NCBI RefSeq assembly: GCF_010365055.1
Contig: NZ_JAAFHA010000025.1
Span: 1 to 41,848, forward strand
Length of the DNA stretch: 41,848 bases
Source: Rhodoferax sp.
Lineage (GTDB): Bacteria > Pseudomonadota > Gammaproteobacteria > Burkholderiales > Burkholderiaceae_C
Direction: 5' to 3'
Below are positions 8,419-17,361 of the stretch, piece after piece (position 1 is the first letter of the stretch; each line of letters opens with the position of its first letter). Made by a program: the position numbers and the translations under genes. Under the pieces are notes generated by a model. That model worked only from the letters and a program-made list of their open reading frames with translations. It had not been told where the DNA came from and did not search any database.

Positions 8419-8733
8419 TCACGGACGCACGACGATCTCGTTCCTCACGGACTTCACCCCGTTCACACCACGCGCGATGCTCTCGGCCAAGGTTTTTTCC
8501 GTGGTGTTCTTGGCAAAGCCCGACAGCAACACGGTACCGTTGAGGGTTTCGACGCTGATGCTGGTCGCGGCGACCTGCGTGTTGTCAGCGTAGCGCGCCT
8601 TGATTTGGGTGGTAATCGTGGCGTCGTCAATGTAGGACCCGACGGTCTGCTGGCCACGGCCAACGGCACAGCCCGTGGTGGTGAGTAGCGCGGCGGCAGC
8701 AACAACGGCGGCAAGAAGAGTACGAATGATCAT
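8419..8733 (-). CDS. BON-domain lipoprotein (104 aa)
   Basis: This is a small periplasmic lipoprotein of the OsmY/BON type. The start at 8733 (MIIRTLLAAVVAAAALL) is chosen because GGAGG lies 5 bases upstream and the product begins with a clean lipoprotein signal ending in the lipobox LTTTGC; a longer open frame upstream has no such signal. The mature part has one BON domain (about residues 35-104) with SYIDDATITTQIKARY, TSISVETLNGTVLLSGFA and a closing VRNEIVVRP. BON domains are thought to bind phospholipid membranes and help envelope stability under stress. It is divergent from the DUF3014 gene across a 286-base spacer. Confidence 0.9.
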   Translation of the reverse strand: MIIRTLLAAVVAAAALLTTTGCAVGRGQQTVGSYIDDATITTQIKARYADNTQVAATSISVETLNGTVLLSGFAKNTTEKTLAESIARGVNGVKSVRNEIVVRP

Positions 8734-9019
8734 GGTGAACCTCCAGTAGAAATTGACACAGGCTTTACCTTGACGGATTGTCTGATGTGTTTTAGACGCC
8801 GCCAGCAGAAAAATAGTAAGGCGTGGTAACCCGGCTGGCAAGCCAAAAGCCCCCCGAAAAAATGCGGGGATTTGATGATTCGCAAGCGGTGCGACACCTG
8901 CGCAACAGCCGCTGATACATCCGGTTGCGTCTTGGCACCAGGGGGAGGTAGATAATTAAACTTATGGCTACACGAACAGAAAACGCGATGACAGCCTCCA
9001 GGCTTGCACCGCCGGCAGC
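8734..9019. other. Divergent intergenic spacer
   Basis: This 286-base spacer lies between two divergent envelope genes. It has a CCCCG/CGGGG stem with an A-rich loop near 8856-8873, not followed by a convincing U-tract in either direction. Promoters for both genes must lie here but I cannot place them with confidence. Open frames through it have no start signal and look spurious. Confidence 0.4.
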
Positions 9020-9856
9020 ATGAGCACGGCACGACGCACGCTGCTGGCAGTCGTCATCTGCGCGGTGATCATCGGCGCGGCAGTGCTCTGGTGGAACATG
9101 TCCCGGCCCGCGCCCCAGGCGCCTGTTGCTGCTGCACCTGCACCCGAACCTGCGGCACTGGCCGTCCCCGAATCGGCTGCGGCGCCCGCAGAGCCGGTGA
9201 TCCAGTACCCGGTCGAAGCACCACCTGCCCAGGCGCTCCCCCTGAAAGCGGCTGATATGGGCACGGTGTTGACCGAGCTTCTGGGTCGCAAGGCGGTTCT
9301 TGAGTTCTTTGCGCTTGATGAATTTCCGCGCCGCTTGGTAGCCACTGTCGATAACCTCGGACGCTCCCACGCGCCGCCCATGCTGTGGCCCATCAAGCCG
9401 ACGCCTGGCCGGTTCATGGTTGAAGAACGCGCGGATGGCAGCGTCATCAACGCCGACAACAGCCAGCGCTACACGCCGCTGGTGCTGCTGGCCGAATCGG
9501 TAGACGCGGGCAAGGCCGTCGATTTGTACATTCGCATGTACCCGTTGCTGCAACAGGCGTATGAAGAATTGGGTTACCCCAAGGCTTACTTCAACGACCG
9601 GCTGATTGCGGTGATTGACCAACTGCTCGCCACACCGGCTGCCGTGGAGCCCATCGAGGTTCAGCTGACCGAGGTCAAAGGGTCAATTCCGTCGCTGCAA
9701 CCCTGGGTGCGCTACGAGTTTGCCAATCCTGCCTTCGAGTCGCTGTCAGCCGGCCAAAAAATCATGCTGCGCGTCGGGTCGGTCAACGAACGCCGGCTGA
9801 AGGCGAAACTCACCGCGATCCGCCAGCAACTCATCAAACGCGTGGCGCCCCGTTAG
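9020..9856 (+). CDS. DUF3014 domain-containing membrane-anchored protein (278 aa)
   Basis: The N terminus has one transmembrane segment (residues about 6-26, LLAVVICAVIIGAAVLWW), then an Ala/Pro-rich linker to about residue 75, then the conserved DUF3014 region (about 78-275), with LGRKAVLEFFALDEFPRR, PMLWPIKPT and YTPLVLLAE. The predicted location is anchored in the inner membrane with the domain in the periplasm. The family has no known function; it is widespread in beta- and gammaproteobacteria. It is followed by a good intrinsic terminator-like hairpin, so it appears monocistronic and separate from the biosynthetic operon downstream. Confidence 0.85.
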   Translation: MSTARRTLLAVVICAVIIGAAVLWWNMSRPAPQAPVAAAPAPEPAALAVPESAAAPAEPVIQYPVEAPPAQALPLKAADMGTVLTELLGRKAVLEFFALDEFPRRLVATVDNLGRSHAPPMLWPIKPTPGRFMVEERADGSVINADNSQRYTPLVLLAESVDAGKAVDLYIRMYPLLQQAYEELGYPKAYFNDRLIAVIDQLLATPAAVEPIEVQLTEVKGSIPSLQPWVRYEFANPAFESLSAGQKIMLRVGSVNERRLKAKLTAIRQQLIKRVAPR

Positions 9857-9859
9857 AGA

Positions 9860-9905
9860 GCGGCCTTGCGCCAGCAGCGTCCGTTATCTGGCGCAGCCGC
9901 TTTTC
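9860..9905 (+). terminator. Probable intrinsic terminator after the DUF3014 gene
   Basis: GCGGC-ct-TGCGCCAG pairs with CTGGCGCA-GCCGC (13 pairs with a two-base bulge, loop of 13 bases) and is followed by TTTTCGTT. It starts only a few bases after the stop at 9856 and separates that gene from the operon that begins at 9990. Confidence 0.65.
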
Positions 9906-9989
9906 GTTAAAATCAGGCCCGCGACAAGGTCCGCCGGCCCACCGGTGCCGGCTTTGTCACTCTGCCCCCACCCACATTGATCTTTTCCC

Positions 9990-10286
9990 ATGCCCCAACT
10001 GACCCTGCCAGCATCCTCCCCAACCGCTGATGCAGCCCTGCTACTTGAAGTTGCTGAACTGGTGGTGAGCGCCTTGAACCTGGACGTTGGCGCCGCAGAC
10101 ATTCAGGCGGACGACCCGTTGTATGGCGACGGCCTGGGGCTGGACTCCATCGATATTCTTGAAATTGCGCTCGTGGTCTCCAAGCGCTACGGCCTGCAAC
10201 TGCGCGCGGGCCAGGAAGACAACCACGCCATTTTCCTGTCGCTGCGCAGCCTGAGCAACCACATCGCAGCCCAGCGTACCCAGTGA
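9990..10286 (+). CDS. Acyl carrier protein of the APE-like operon (98 aa)
   Basis: This is an ACP with the phosphopantetheine attachment motif GLGLDSIDILE (Ser53) inside a typical four-helix ACP sequence of about 80 residues, preceded by a 12-residue N-terminal extension. It should carry the growing polyene chain as a thioester. It is the first gene of a 13-gene plus-strand run; its stop TGA overlaps the GTG start of the next gene. Characterised aryl polyene clusters usually have two ACP genes at this position, but only one is present here. No clear promoter is visible; TTAAAAT at 9907-9913 could be a -10 element but lacks a good -35. Confidence 0.93.
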   Translation: MPQLTLPASSPTADAALLLEVAELVVSALNLDVGAADIQADDPLYGDGLGLDSIDILEIALVVSKRYGLQLRAGQEDNHAIFLSLRSLSNHIAAQRTQ

Positions 10287-10954
10287 AAGCTGAATGGGCG
10301 ACACGGCTCAAGCAAGCCGTTCGTTGGGGCGGCCTGCTTGCCCTGGGCATCGCTTATGCGTTGCTGTCCCATCGGGCTGCCGCGTCAACCACACCCGATC
10401 TGCAGGGCGCCCTGGTGGCGCTGGCGCCCCTGCTCGCCCTGGCCTTCATGCTGGCGTGGCGCTCGCGCCAACGCGCGCTCATGCTGGCCCTGTGGCTGGC
10501 GGCATGCGCGGTGATTTACGGCGTCAAGAGCTGGCTGGTGGCCCATTACAACTGGGTCTTTCTGCTGCAACATGCAGGCACCTATGCGCTCTTGTGTCTG
10601 GCCTTCGGCAAGACCCTGCAGCGTGGCGGCACACCCATGATTTCGCGCTTTGCCAGCATCGTGCACGGCAGCCTGACGCCGGCGCTCACCCGCTACACGC
10701 GCGCGGCCACCTGGAGCTGGACTATCTATTTCGGCGCCACCGCCGCGCTGTCGCTGCTGCTGTTCTGGCTCGCGCCGGCTGCCATTTGGTCCACTTTTGC
10801 CAACCTGCTGGGCATGCCGCTGCTGGGCTTGATGTTTGTGGGTGAGTATGCAGCGCGCTGCTATGCCTTGCCCGCTGCTGAGCGCGCCGGACCGCTGGCG
10901 GCGATTCGCGCATACCGGCAAGCGAGCGCACAAGACCAGGCGCGCCGACCATGA
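10283..10954 (+). CDS. COG4648-type inner-membrane protein (ApeG-like, 223 aa)
   Basis: This is a polytopic membrane protein with about six hydrophobic segments (near residues 11-30, 42-60, 64-82, 90-108, 145-170 and 172-192). It matches the COG4648 membrane proteins found in aryl polyene clusters (ApeG) by size, position after the ACP, and motifs such as HYNWVFLLQHAGTYALLCL and FGKTLQRGGTP. Its exact role is unknown. Start GTG 10283 overlaps the ACP stop, and its own stop overlaps the ligase start (ATGA), so it is translated as part of a coupled series. Confidence 0.85.
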   Translation: MKAEWATRLKQAVRWGGLLALGIAYALLSHRAAASTTPDLQGALVALAPLLALAFMLAWRSRQRALMLALWLAACAVIYGVKSWLVAHYNWVFLLQHAGTYALLCLAFGKTLQRGGTPMISRFASIVHGSLTPALTRYTRAATWSWTIYFGATAALSLLLFWLAPAAIWSTFANLLGMPLLGLMFVGEYAARCYALPAAERAGPLAAIRAYRQASAQDQARRP

Positions 10955-12318
10955 GCAGCTTGCCGCTGGTCACGCACCCGCACGCTCAGGACATCCTGGC
11001 TTACGGCCATGGCGGGCCCATCACCGTGGCGCAGTTTCTGGCCGATGTCAGGCAGTTGGCTGCAGATTTACCGCCGGGCCAGCACGTTCTCAATGTTTGC
11101 GTCGACCGCTACCGCTTTGCCGTCGGCGTGGCAGCGGCCTTGCTGGCCGACAAGATCAGCCTGCTGCCCCCCACGCTCACGGCAGAGATGATGCGCCAGG
11201 TCAAGCACTTCGCGCCCGACGTGTTTTGCCTGGTCGACCAGCCGCAGGCCATTGACCTGCCCCAATTTGCGTGGGCTGGCGCGCTGGCCGTTGATGCAGC
11301 AGCGGATGCAGCCAGCGCCACTTATGACGTTCCCGAAATTCCGGCCGCGCGGACGGCGGCCATTGTGTTCACGTCCGGCTCGACCGGCACGCCGGTGGCC
11401 CACCGGAAAAGCTGGGGTGGCCTGGTTCGCAGCGTCCGGGCCGAAGCCGCCCGCCTGGGCCTGTTGGACGGCAGACGCCACAGCATTGTGGCCACGGTGC
11501 CACCGCAACACATGTTTGGCTTTGAGTCCTCCGTGCTGCTAGCGCTGCAAAGCGGCTCAGCCTTGAGTGCCGCGCACCCCTTCTACCCGGCCGACATCTG
11601 CGCGGTGCTCGCGCAATCGCCGCGCCCATGCCTGCTGGTCACCACGCCGCTGCACTTGAAGGTCTTGCTGGCGGCGGGGCTGGACATTCCCGCCCCCGAT
11701 CTGGTGCTGTCGGCCACGGCACCGATGCCGCCGCAGCTGGCGCTGGCCGTCGAGGCACGCCTGCAAGCGCCCTTGGTTGAAATCTACGGCTCCACCGAGA
11801 CCGGCCAGATTGCGACCCGGCGCACCACCGAGTCCGCCCAATGGACGCTGTTGCCCGAGCTCACGCTCAGCGTGTCGCAGCAGCGCACCTGGGTCTCGGG
11901 CGGGCATGTTGATCCGCCGATGCCCATGGCGGACGAACTCGAGCTTTTGAATGGTGGGCGGTTCCTGCTGCATGGCCGCACCGCCGACCTCATCAACATC
12001 GCGGGCAAACGCAGCTCGCTCGACTACCTGAACCATCAGCTCAATGCCATCCCGGGCGTGATCGACGGCGCGTTTTTTATGCCCGCTGAGCATGACGACG
12101 CCAGCGTGACGCGATTGATGGCTTTTGCCGTCGCGCCCGGCCTGAGAGCCGCCGCGCTGCTGGCGGCGCTGCGCGAACGCATCGACGCGGTGTTCATCCC
12201 CAGGCCGCTGGTGCTGCTGGCGTCGCTGCCTCGCAACAGCACCGGCAAATTGCCGCGCGACGCATTGCAGGCACTGGCTTCCCGGCATCAGCGCAAAGGC
12301 ACGCCCCATGCAGCTTGA
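10951..12318 (+). CDS. AMP-dependent acyl/aryl ligase (ApeH-like, 455 aa)
   Basis: This is an adenylate-forming enzyme. The phosphate-binding loop is IVFTSGSTGTP (near residues 133-143), the aromatic/AMP motif VEIYGSTETGQ is near 278-288, the hinge NIAGKRSSL is near 349-357, and the C-terminal LPRNSTGKLPRDAL carries the catalytic lysine. In APE systems the equivalent enzyme (ApeH) activates 4-hydroxybenzoate and loads it on the ACP as the starter; that substrate is inferred here. It is short for the superfamily, as are the other cluster ligases. It overlaps both neighbours (4 bases upstream, 11 bases downstream). Confidence 0.88.
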   Translation: MSSLPLVTHPHAQDILAYGHGGPITVAQFLADVRQLAADLPPGQHVLNVCVDRYRFAVGVAAALLADKISLLPPTLTAEMMRQVKHFAPDVFCLVDQPQAIDLPQFAWAGALAVDAAADAASATYDVPEIPAARTAAIVFTSGSTGTPVAHRKSWGGLVRSVRAEAARLGLLDGRRHSIVATVPPQHMFGFESSVLLALQSGSALSAAHPFYPADICAVLAQSPRPCLLVTTPLHLKVLLAAGLDIPAPDLVLSATAPMPPQLALAVEARLQAPLVEIYGSTETGQIATRRTTESAQWTLLPELTLSVSQQRTWVSGGHVDPPMPMADELELLNGGRFLLHGRTADLINIAGKRSSLDYLNHQLNAIPGVIDGAFFMPAEHDDASVTRLMAFAVAPGLRAAALLAALRERIDAVFIPRPLVLLASLPRNSTGKLPRDALQALASRHQRKGTPHAA

Positions 12319-12640
12319 GACCACGCTTTTCATCGCGCCGGATCACCCGGCTTTTGCCGGCCATTTTCCGGGGACGCCGATTGTGCCGGGCGTGGTCTTG
12401 CTGGATGCCGTCGTTCATGCCGTGCTGCAAACACAGCGCCCCAGGGCATCCGGGGATGGCTTTGATACGACGCCGCTGTGCCAGATCAGCGCCGCCAAAT
12501 TTCTGAGCCCGGTCGGCCCCGGCGAGACCCTGACGCTTTTGCTCACCCCGGGCGCCTCGGGCAGCACCCGTTTCGATATCTCCAGCGGCCAGCGCAAAGT
12601 CGCCACCGGCACACTGGTGTTGCCAGCGTCTGCGCCATGA
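12308..12640 (+). CDS. Small hotdog-fold 3-hydroxyacyl-ACP dehydratase (ApeI-like, 110 aa)
   Basis: This is a FabZ-like single hotdog domain. DHPAFAGHFPGTPIVPGVVLLD is the FabZ signature region (the HFPG histidine is catalytic in the family), followed by KFLSPVGPGETL. At 110 residues it is shorter than FabZ (about 145) and lacks an N-terminal helix, as is usual for ApeI. It should dehydrate the 3-hydroxyacyl chain in each elongation round, probably together with the second dehydratase at 20134. The start lies within the ligase gene and the stop overlaps the acyltransferase start (ATGA). Confidence 0.85.
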   Translation: MQLETTLFIAPDHPAFAGHFPGTPIVPGVVLLDAVVHAVLQTQRPRASGDGFDTTPLCQISAAKFLSPVGPGETLTLLLTPGASGSTRFDISSGQRKVATGTLVLPASAP

Positions 12641-13617
12641 CAACGCAGCAGCAGGCCACGCCACCCGGCGGCGCTGAATGGCAACAACGCCCCGAGCGCA
12701 GCAGCCTGTTCATGCTGCGCCTGATGACCTGGCTTTCACTGCGGCTGGGCCGGGGCGCGAGCCGCGTGGTGCTTTACGCCATTGCGGCCTATTTCCTGGC
12801 GTTTGCGCCGACCGCGCGTCGCATGTCACGCGACTATTTGCGCCGGGTGCTGCAACTGCCGACGCCCGCAGCAGTCGGCTGGCGCCACTTGTTTCGGCAT
12901 TTTTTGAGTTTCGCGTCGGTGACCCATGACCGGCTTTATCTGGTCAACGGGCGCTTTGATCTGTTCGATATCCGTGTTCACAACCAAGAACTCGTCGACC
13001 AGGCGCTGGCTGACGGCCAAGGCGCCTTTTTGCTCGGCGCGCATCTGGGGAGTTTTGAGGTGCTGCGCGCCATCGGCCGCCAACAGCCCGGCCTGCGCGT
13101 GGTAATGGCGATGTATGAAGAGAACGCACACAAGATCAACGCAGCGCTGGGCGCCATCAACCCGCAAGCGCAACAGGACATCGTGGCACTGGGCCACATC
13201 GATTCGATGATTCAGGTGCATGAGTTGCTGGGCCAGGGCACGGTCGTGGGCATGCTGGGCGACCGGTCGCTGGGTCTGGACGACACCCGCGCGTTTGACT
13301 TTCTGGGCGATCCGGCCGAGCTGCCGCTGGGTCCATTCAGGATGGCGGCGATATTGAAACGCCCGGTCTTGTTCATGACCGGGCTGTACCGCGGCGGCAA
13401 CCGCTACGACATCCATTTCGAGGCCCTGGCCGACTTCTCAAGCTTGCCGCCACGCGGGCGCACGCTGGCGGTGCAGGCGGCCATGACGCGCTATGCTGCG
13501 CTGTTGGCGCAGTACTGCCGCAGCGCGCCCTACAACTGGTTCAACTTTTTTAATTTCTGGCGCGCTCCCGTGCCGCGACCCAGCCGTTCTCCTGAGAAAA
13601 ATCAACCCACGCCATGA
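12637..13617 (+). CDS. LpxL/HtrB-type lysophospholipid/lipid A acyltransferase (326 aa)
   Basis: This is a membrane-associated acyltransferase of the LpxL/HtrB family. It has one N-terminal hydrophobic segment (about residues 35-52), then the active-site region LLGAHLGSFEVLRAIG (HX4E type) and GMLGDRS. Start ATG 12637 overlaps the preceding stop; a much longer frame begins inside the upstream gene but has arginine-rich, out-of-character sequence there. In APE clusters such enzymes attach the polyene or a fatty acid to the glycolipid anchor. It is translationally coupled on both sides (ATGA before, ATGA after). Confidence 0.88.
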   Translation: MTTQQQATPPGGAEWQQRPERSSLFMLRLMTWLSLRLGRGASRVVLYAIAAYFLAFAPTARRMSRDYLRRVLQLPTPAAVGWRHLFRHFLSFASVTHDRLYLVNGRFDLFDIRVHNQELVDQALADGQGAFLLGAHLGSFEVLRAIGRQQPGLRVVMAMYEENAHKINAALGAINPQAQQDIVALGHIDSMIQVHELLGQGTVVGMLGDRSLGLDDTRAFDFLGDPAELPLGPFRMAAILKRPVLFMTGLYRGGNRYDIHFEALADFSSLPPRGRTLAVQAAMTRYAALLAQYCRSAPYNWFNFFNFWRAPVPRPSRSPEKNQPTP

Positions 13618-14207
13618 TGCACCCCGTTCGACTATTTAGACTGGCGTCACTCGCGCTGGGCCTGCTACTTGCCACGGCCAGCCCGGCCGTCTTGGCGGCC
13701 TGGGACATCCAGCAACTGATGGACGCCCTGGCACAGAACCGGTCCAGCCAGGCCAGCTTTGTCGAGAAAAAGACCATTGCCATGCTGGAGCGACCGGTCG
13801 AGTCGTCCGGGGAGCTGTTCTACACCGCGCCGAACCACCTGGAAAAGCGCACGCTCAAGCCCAAGCCCGAATCCATGGTGATCGACGGCGGCGACCTGTT
13901 GATCGAGCGCGGCCGACAAAAACACCGTCTGCAGTTGCAGGCTTACCCTGAACTCGCGGCCTTTATCGACAGCATTCGCGGCACATTGGCAGGCGACCGC
14001 CAGGCGCTGGAGCGCAACTATCAACTAAGCCTGGAGGGCACGCCGGAGCGCTGGGCCCTGCAACTACTGCCACGGGACGACAAGATGCTGGCCGTGGTGC
14101 AGCGCATCCGCATCGCCGGTGCCCGTGACCAGGTGCGCAGCATTGAGATCACCCAGGCCGATGGCGACAGCTCCTTGATGAGTATTGAAAAATTGGTGAT
14201 GCCGTGA
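13614..14207 (+). CDS. LolA-like outer-membrane lipoprotein carrier (ApeL-like, 197 aa)
   Basis: This is a secreted protein: residues 1-28 form a Sec signal (RLASLALGLLLATASPAVLAA). The mature part follows the LolA pattern, with FVEKKTIAMLERPVESSGEL, FYTAPNHLEKRT, GDLLIERG and a late IEITQADGDSS. It is distinct from the housekeeping LolA and typical of APE operons, where it is presumed to carry the lipid-linked product across the periplasm together with the MMPL exporter encoded next. Start overlaps the previous stop; a second ATG follows immediately at 13617. The GTG start of the exporter overlaps its stop. Confidence 0.88.
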   Translation: MMHPVRLFRLASLALGLLLATASPAVLAAWDIQQLMDALAQNRSSQASFVEKKTIAMLERPVESSGELFYTAPNHLEKRTLKPKPESMVIDGGDLLIERGRQKHRLQLQAYPELAAFIDSIRGTLAGDRQALERNYQLSLEGTPERWALQLLPRDDKMLAVVQRIRIAGARDQVRSIEITQADGDSSLMSIEKLVMP

Positions 14208-16552
14208 GGCCTGATAAACGCCGCCGTGGCGGCCTGGCCGTCGCGCTGTGGCTGGCGTTTTTGCTGCTCTGCGCTGGCGTGATCAGCCGCACCAGCTTCA
14301 CCACCGACTTGTCGGCCTTCATGCCGCGCAACCCCACGCCGGAGCAGCAACTGCTCATGGACCAGCTGCGTGAGGGCCTGGCCTCGCGCCTGATCCTGGT
14401 CGGCATTGAAGGCGCTGATGCGCCCCGCCGCGCCCGGCTCTCAAAACACATCGCCCAGCGTCTGCGCGCCGATGCGGCCTTTGTCACTGTCAACAACGGC
14501 GAACCCGTCAACACCGAGCGTGACCAGGCCTTTCTGTTCAACAACCGTTACCTCTTGAGCCCGGCGGTGACGCCTGAGCGCTTCAGCGCGGAAGGATTAC
14601 ATGCCGCCTTGGGCGAGAGCATTGACCTGCTGGCCTCGCCTGCCGGGCTGCTGGTGAAGTCCATGTTGCCACGCGATCCGACCGGTGAAATGGTGCAATT
14701 GCTCGAACAACTGAGCAGCGGCACGCAGCCCAAAATGATGGGGGGCGCGTGGGCCTCGCGCGACGGCGCGCGCGCGCTGCTGCTGATGCAAACGCGCGCC
14801 GCGGGCTCCGACACCGATGCGCAGGAACACGCCATGACGGCGATCCGCCACGCCTTCGAGGCCGCACCGGAGCGACACGCCGACGCGCAGCTGCTCATGA
14901 GCGGCCCCGGTGTGTTCTCGGTGACATCGCGCGACACCATCAAGAGCCAGGTCACCTTGCTGTCGCTCATCAGCTTCGGGCTCGTCGCGGCGCTGCTGCT
15001 GCTGGTTTATCGCTCATTCACAGCGCTCGCCTTGGGGCTTTTGCCGGTCATCAGCGGCGTGCTGGCCGGTATTGCAGCGGTCAGCCTGGGCTTTGGTTCG
15101 GTGCATGGCATCACGCTGGGCTTTGGCACGGCGCTGATTGGCGAGGCGGTGGATTATTCGATCTACCTGTTTGTGCAGTCCGAACAAGGCGAAGCCGACC
15201 CGCAGCACTGGATCAAGCGCTTCTGGCCCACGATCCGGCTTGGCGTGCTGACGTCGATTGCCGGCTTTGCCGCCTTGCTGCTGTCGGGTTTTCCGGGCCT
15301 GGCGCAGCTTGGCCTGTATGCGATTGCCGGGCTGGTTGTCGCCGCTGCCGTGACCCGTTTTGTATTGCCGCAGTTGCTGCCCGCGAATTTTCGCGTCCAT
15401 GACGTGACAAAGGTCGGACGGGTTTTGTCGCGTCTTGTGGACCGCGCTACTGCATTGCGTTGGCCGGCCGCGCTGCTGTTGCTGCTGGCCTGCGCCGTTC
15501 TCATCAACAGCCGCAGCAGTTTGCTCAATGACAAGATTGCCTCCTTGAGCCCGGTCTCGCAGGCCGATGTGGCGCTTGATACGAGCCTGCGTGCTGACAT
15601 GGGCGCGCCCGATGTGCGTTACGTGGTGGTCGTCTCCGCCGCCAGCCAGGAAGAGGTGCTGCGCTCTGCCGAGCAGGTTTCAACGCTGCTGCAGGTGCAG
15701 GTCGATCAGGGCGAACTGGCCGGCTTTCAAAGCCCCAGCCGTTATCTGCCCAGCACAGCGACGCAGAGGGCCCGCCAAGCCAGCTTGCCCGCTGCCGCAC
15801 CGTTGGCGGCCAACCTGGCCCAAGCCGTCCAGGGTTTGCCCGTGCGTGCGCAACTGTTGACGCCGTTTTTGGCCGATGTTGAAGCCGCGCGCAACCAGGC
15901 CCTGCTCGTGCCCAAAGACCTGGCGCAGACGTCGATGGCGATGGCGCTCGATGCCTTGCTGCTGGCGCAAGAAAACCGCTGGACCGCCCTGTTGCCACTC
16001 ACCGCGCCAGAGGGTGTGGGCATCCAGGCCGACAAGATTCGCACGGCCTTGACGCGCGCGGGCTTGAACAATGTGCTGTTCGTGGACATGAAAGCGGAGT
16101 CCGATCACCTGTACGGCGGCTATCTGCATGAAGCCACGCTGCTGTCGCTGGGTGGACTGGTCGCCATTGTGGGATTGCTGCTGCTGGTTTTTCGCTCGCC
16201 GACGCGCGTGCTGCGCCTGATTGCGCCGCTGGCAGCGGCTGTCATCACCGTCACGGCCGCTCTGGCGCTGTTGGGCCAGCAGTTGATCATTCTGCATTTG
16301 GTGGGTTTGCTGCTGGTGGTGGCCGTGGGCTCCAACTACGCCTTGTTTTTTGACCGACTTGATGCGCGCACGCCGATCTCGCCGCGCACCCTGGCCTCCA
16401 TGCTGTTTGCCAACCTCACCACCGTGGCCGGCTTTGGCGTGCTGGCGTTTTCCAAGGTCTCTCTGTTGCAGGCCATGGGCGTCACGGTAGCGCCAGGCGT
16501 CATTCTGGCACTGGTCTATGCGGCGATTTTTGCCAGGAAGTCCCATGCGTAA
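14204..16552 (+). CDS. MMPL/RND-family exporter (ApeM-like, 782 aa)
   Basis: This is an inner-membrane exporter with two repeated halves. Each half has one leading helix (residues about 9-25 and 410-430), a large periplasmic loop and a bundle of five helices (about 247-395 and 640-778). Visible motifs include FGTALIGEAVDYSIYLF in the first bundle and VAVGSNYALFFDRLD in the second, the MMPL counterparts of RND charged helix-4 residues. It probably moves the polyene lipid out of the inner membrane. Start GTG 14204 overlaps the LolA-like stop; the stop TAA overlaps the deacetylase start. Confidence 0.9.
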   Translation: MRPDKRRRGGLAVALWLAFLLLCAGVISRTSFTTDLSAFMPRNPTPEQQLLMDQLREGLASRLILVGIEGADAPRRARLSKHIAQRLRADAAFVTVNNGEPVNTERDQAFLFNNRYLLSPAVTPERFSAEGLHAALGESIDLLASPAGLLVKSMLPRDPTGEMVQLLEQLSSGTQPKMMGGAWASRDGARALLLMQTRAAGSDTDAQEHAMTAIRHAFEAAPERHADAQLLMSGPGVFSVTSRDTIKSQVTLLSLISFGLVAALLLLVYRSFTALALGLLPVISGVLAGIAAVSLGFGSVHGITLGFGTALIGEAVDYSIYLFVQSEQGEADPQHWIKRFWPTIRLGVLTSIAGFAALLLSGFPGLAQLGLYAIAGLVVAAAVTRFVLPQLLPANFRVHDVTKVGRVLSRLVDRATALRWPAALLLLLACAVLINSRSSLLNDKIASLSPVSQADVALDTSLRADMGAPDVRYVVVVSAASQEEVLRSAEQVSTLLQVQVDQGELAGFQSPSRYLPSTATQRARQASLPAAAPLAANLAQAVQGLPVRAQLLTPFLADVEAARNQALLVPKDLAQTSMAMALDALLLAQENRWTALLPLTAPEGVGIQADKIRTALTRAGLNNVLFVDMKAESDHLYGGYLHEATLLSLGGLVAIVGLLLLVFRSPTRVLRLIAPLAAAVITVTAALALLGQQLIILHLVGLLLVVAVGSNYALFFDRLDARTPISPRTLASMLFANLTTVAGFGVLAFSKVSLLQAMGVTVAPGVILALVYAAIFARKSHA

Positions 16553-17351
16553 CGCACACTGGCGGCGGCGCCTGCTGCTTGGCGCCAGCGCCGTGCTGCA
16601 TCTGCTGGCCTTTGGCGCTATCTTGTTCCAAGCCGCGCTTTGGCCCTGGGCGCTGGCTGGCGTGCTTCTCAACCACCTGCTGATTGCCGCCCTTGGCCTG
16701 TGGCCGCGCAGCCATTGGCTCGGGCCGAACTGGACACGTTTGCCCGCCGCTGCTGCGGCGCGCCATGAAATTGCCTTGACCATCGACGATGGGCCCGATC
16801 CGGTCGTGACCCCACTGGTGCTCGATCTGCTGGAGCGTTACGCGGTTCGAGCCACTTTTTTTGTCATTGGCGAGAAAGCGCTGCGCTACCCGGCGCTGTG
16901 CCGCGACATCGTGCGCCGTGGCCACGCGGTGGAAAACCACAGCCAGCAGCACCGCCATTATTTTTCGCTGCTGGGGCCGCGCGCCATGGCGCGTGAATTG
17001 CAGGCGGCCCAAGACACCCTTACGACGATTACCGGCCAGCGCCCTTTGTTTTTCCGTGCCCCGGCTGGCTTGTGCAATCCTTTTCTCGACCCGATCCTGA
17101 CCCGGCTCGGGCTCAGACTGGCCACTTGGTCCGTACGCGCTTTCGACACCCGCGTCAAAGACGCTGCGCGCGTTCAGAGCCAACTGCTCGGTGGCTTGCA
17201 CGCGGGCGCCATTTTGCTGCTGCATGACGGCCATGCCGCCCGCACAAAGCAGGGCACGCCGGTGCTGCTTGAGGTGTTGCCGGCCGTGCTGACCAGTGCC
17301 ACCGGCGCCGGTCTGCGTTTTGTGACCTTGCGGCAAGCGCTATCGCCGTGA
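16545..17351 (+). CDS. NodB-type polysaccharide deacetylase (268 aa)
   Basis: This is a carbohydrate esterase 4 family protein. Catalytic motifs are present in order: TIDDGPD (motif 1, residues about 77-83), HSQQH (metal-binding H-x3-H, motif 2), FFRAPAG (motif 3) and LLLHDGH (motif 5). Two N-terminal hydrophobic segments (about 8-45) anchor it in the membrane. Start ATG 16545 is chosen because AGGAAG lies 6 bases upstream; it overlaps the exporter stop by 8 bases. It would remove N- or O-acetyl groups from a sugar. Its place between exporter and ketosynthase suggests action on a glycan or glycolipid carrying the polyene, which is not a core activity of described APE pathways. Confidence 0.9.
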   Translation: MRNAHWRRRLLLGASAVLHLLAFGAILFQAALWPWALAGVLLNHLLIAALGLWPRSHWLGPNWTRLPAAAAARHEIALTIDDGPDPVVTPLVLDLLERYAVRATFFVIGEKALRYPALCRDIVRRGHAVENHSQQHRHYFSLLGPRAMARELQAAQDTLTTITGQRPLFFRAPAGLCNPFLDPILTRLGLRLATWSVRAFDTRVKDAARVQSQLLGGLHAGAILLLHDGHAARTKQGTPVLLEVLPAVLTSATGAGLRFVTLRQALSP

Positions 17352-17361
17352 ACGACCAGCC

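Noticed and set aside
8730-9622. Minus-strand open frames crossing the BON-DUF3014 spacer
   Set aside because: They overlap the DUF3014 gene antisense and lack start signals or known domains.
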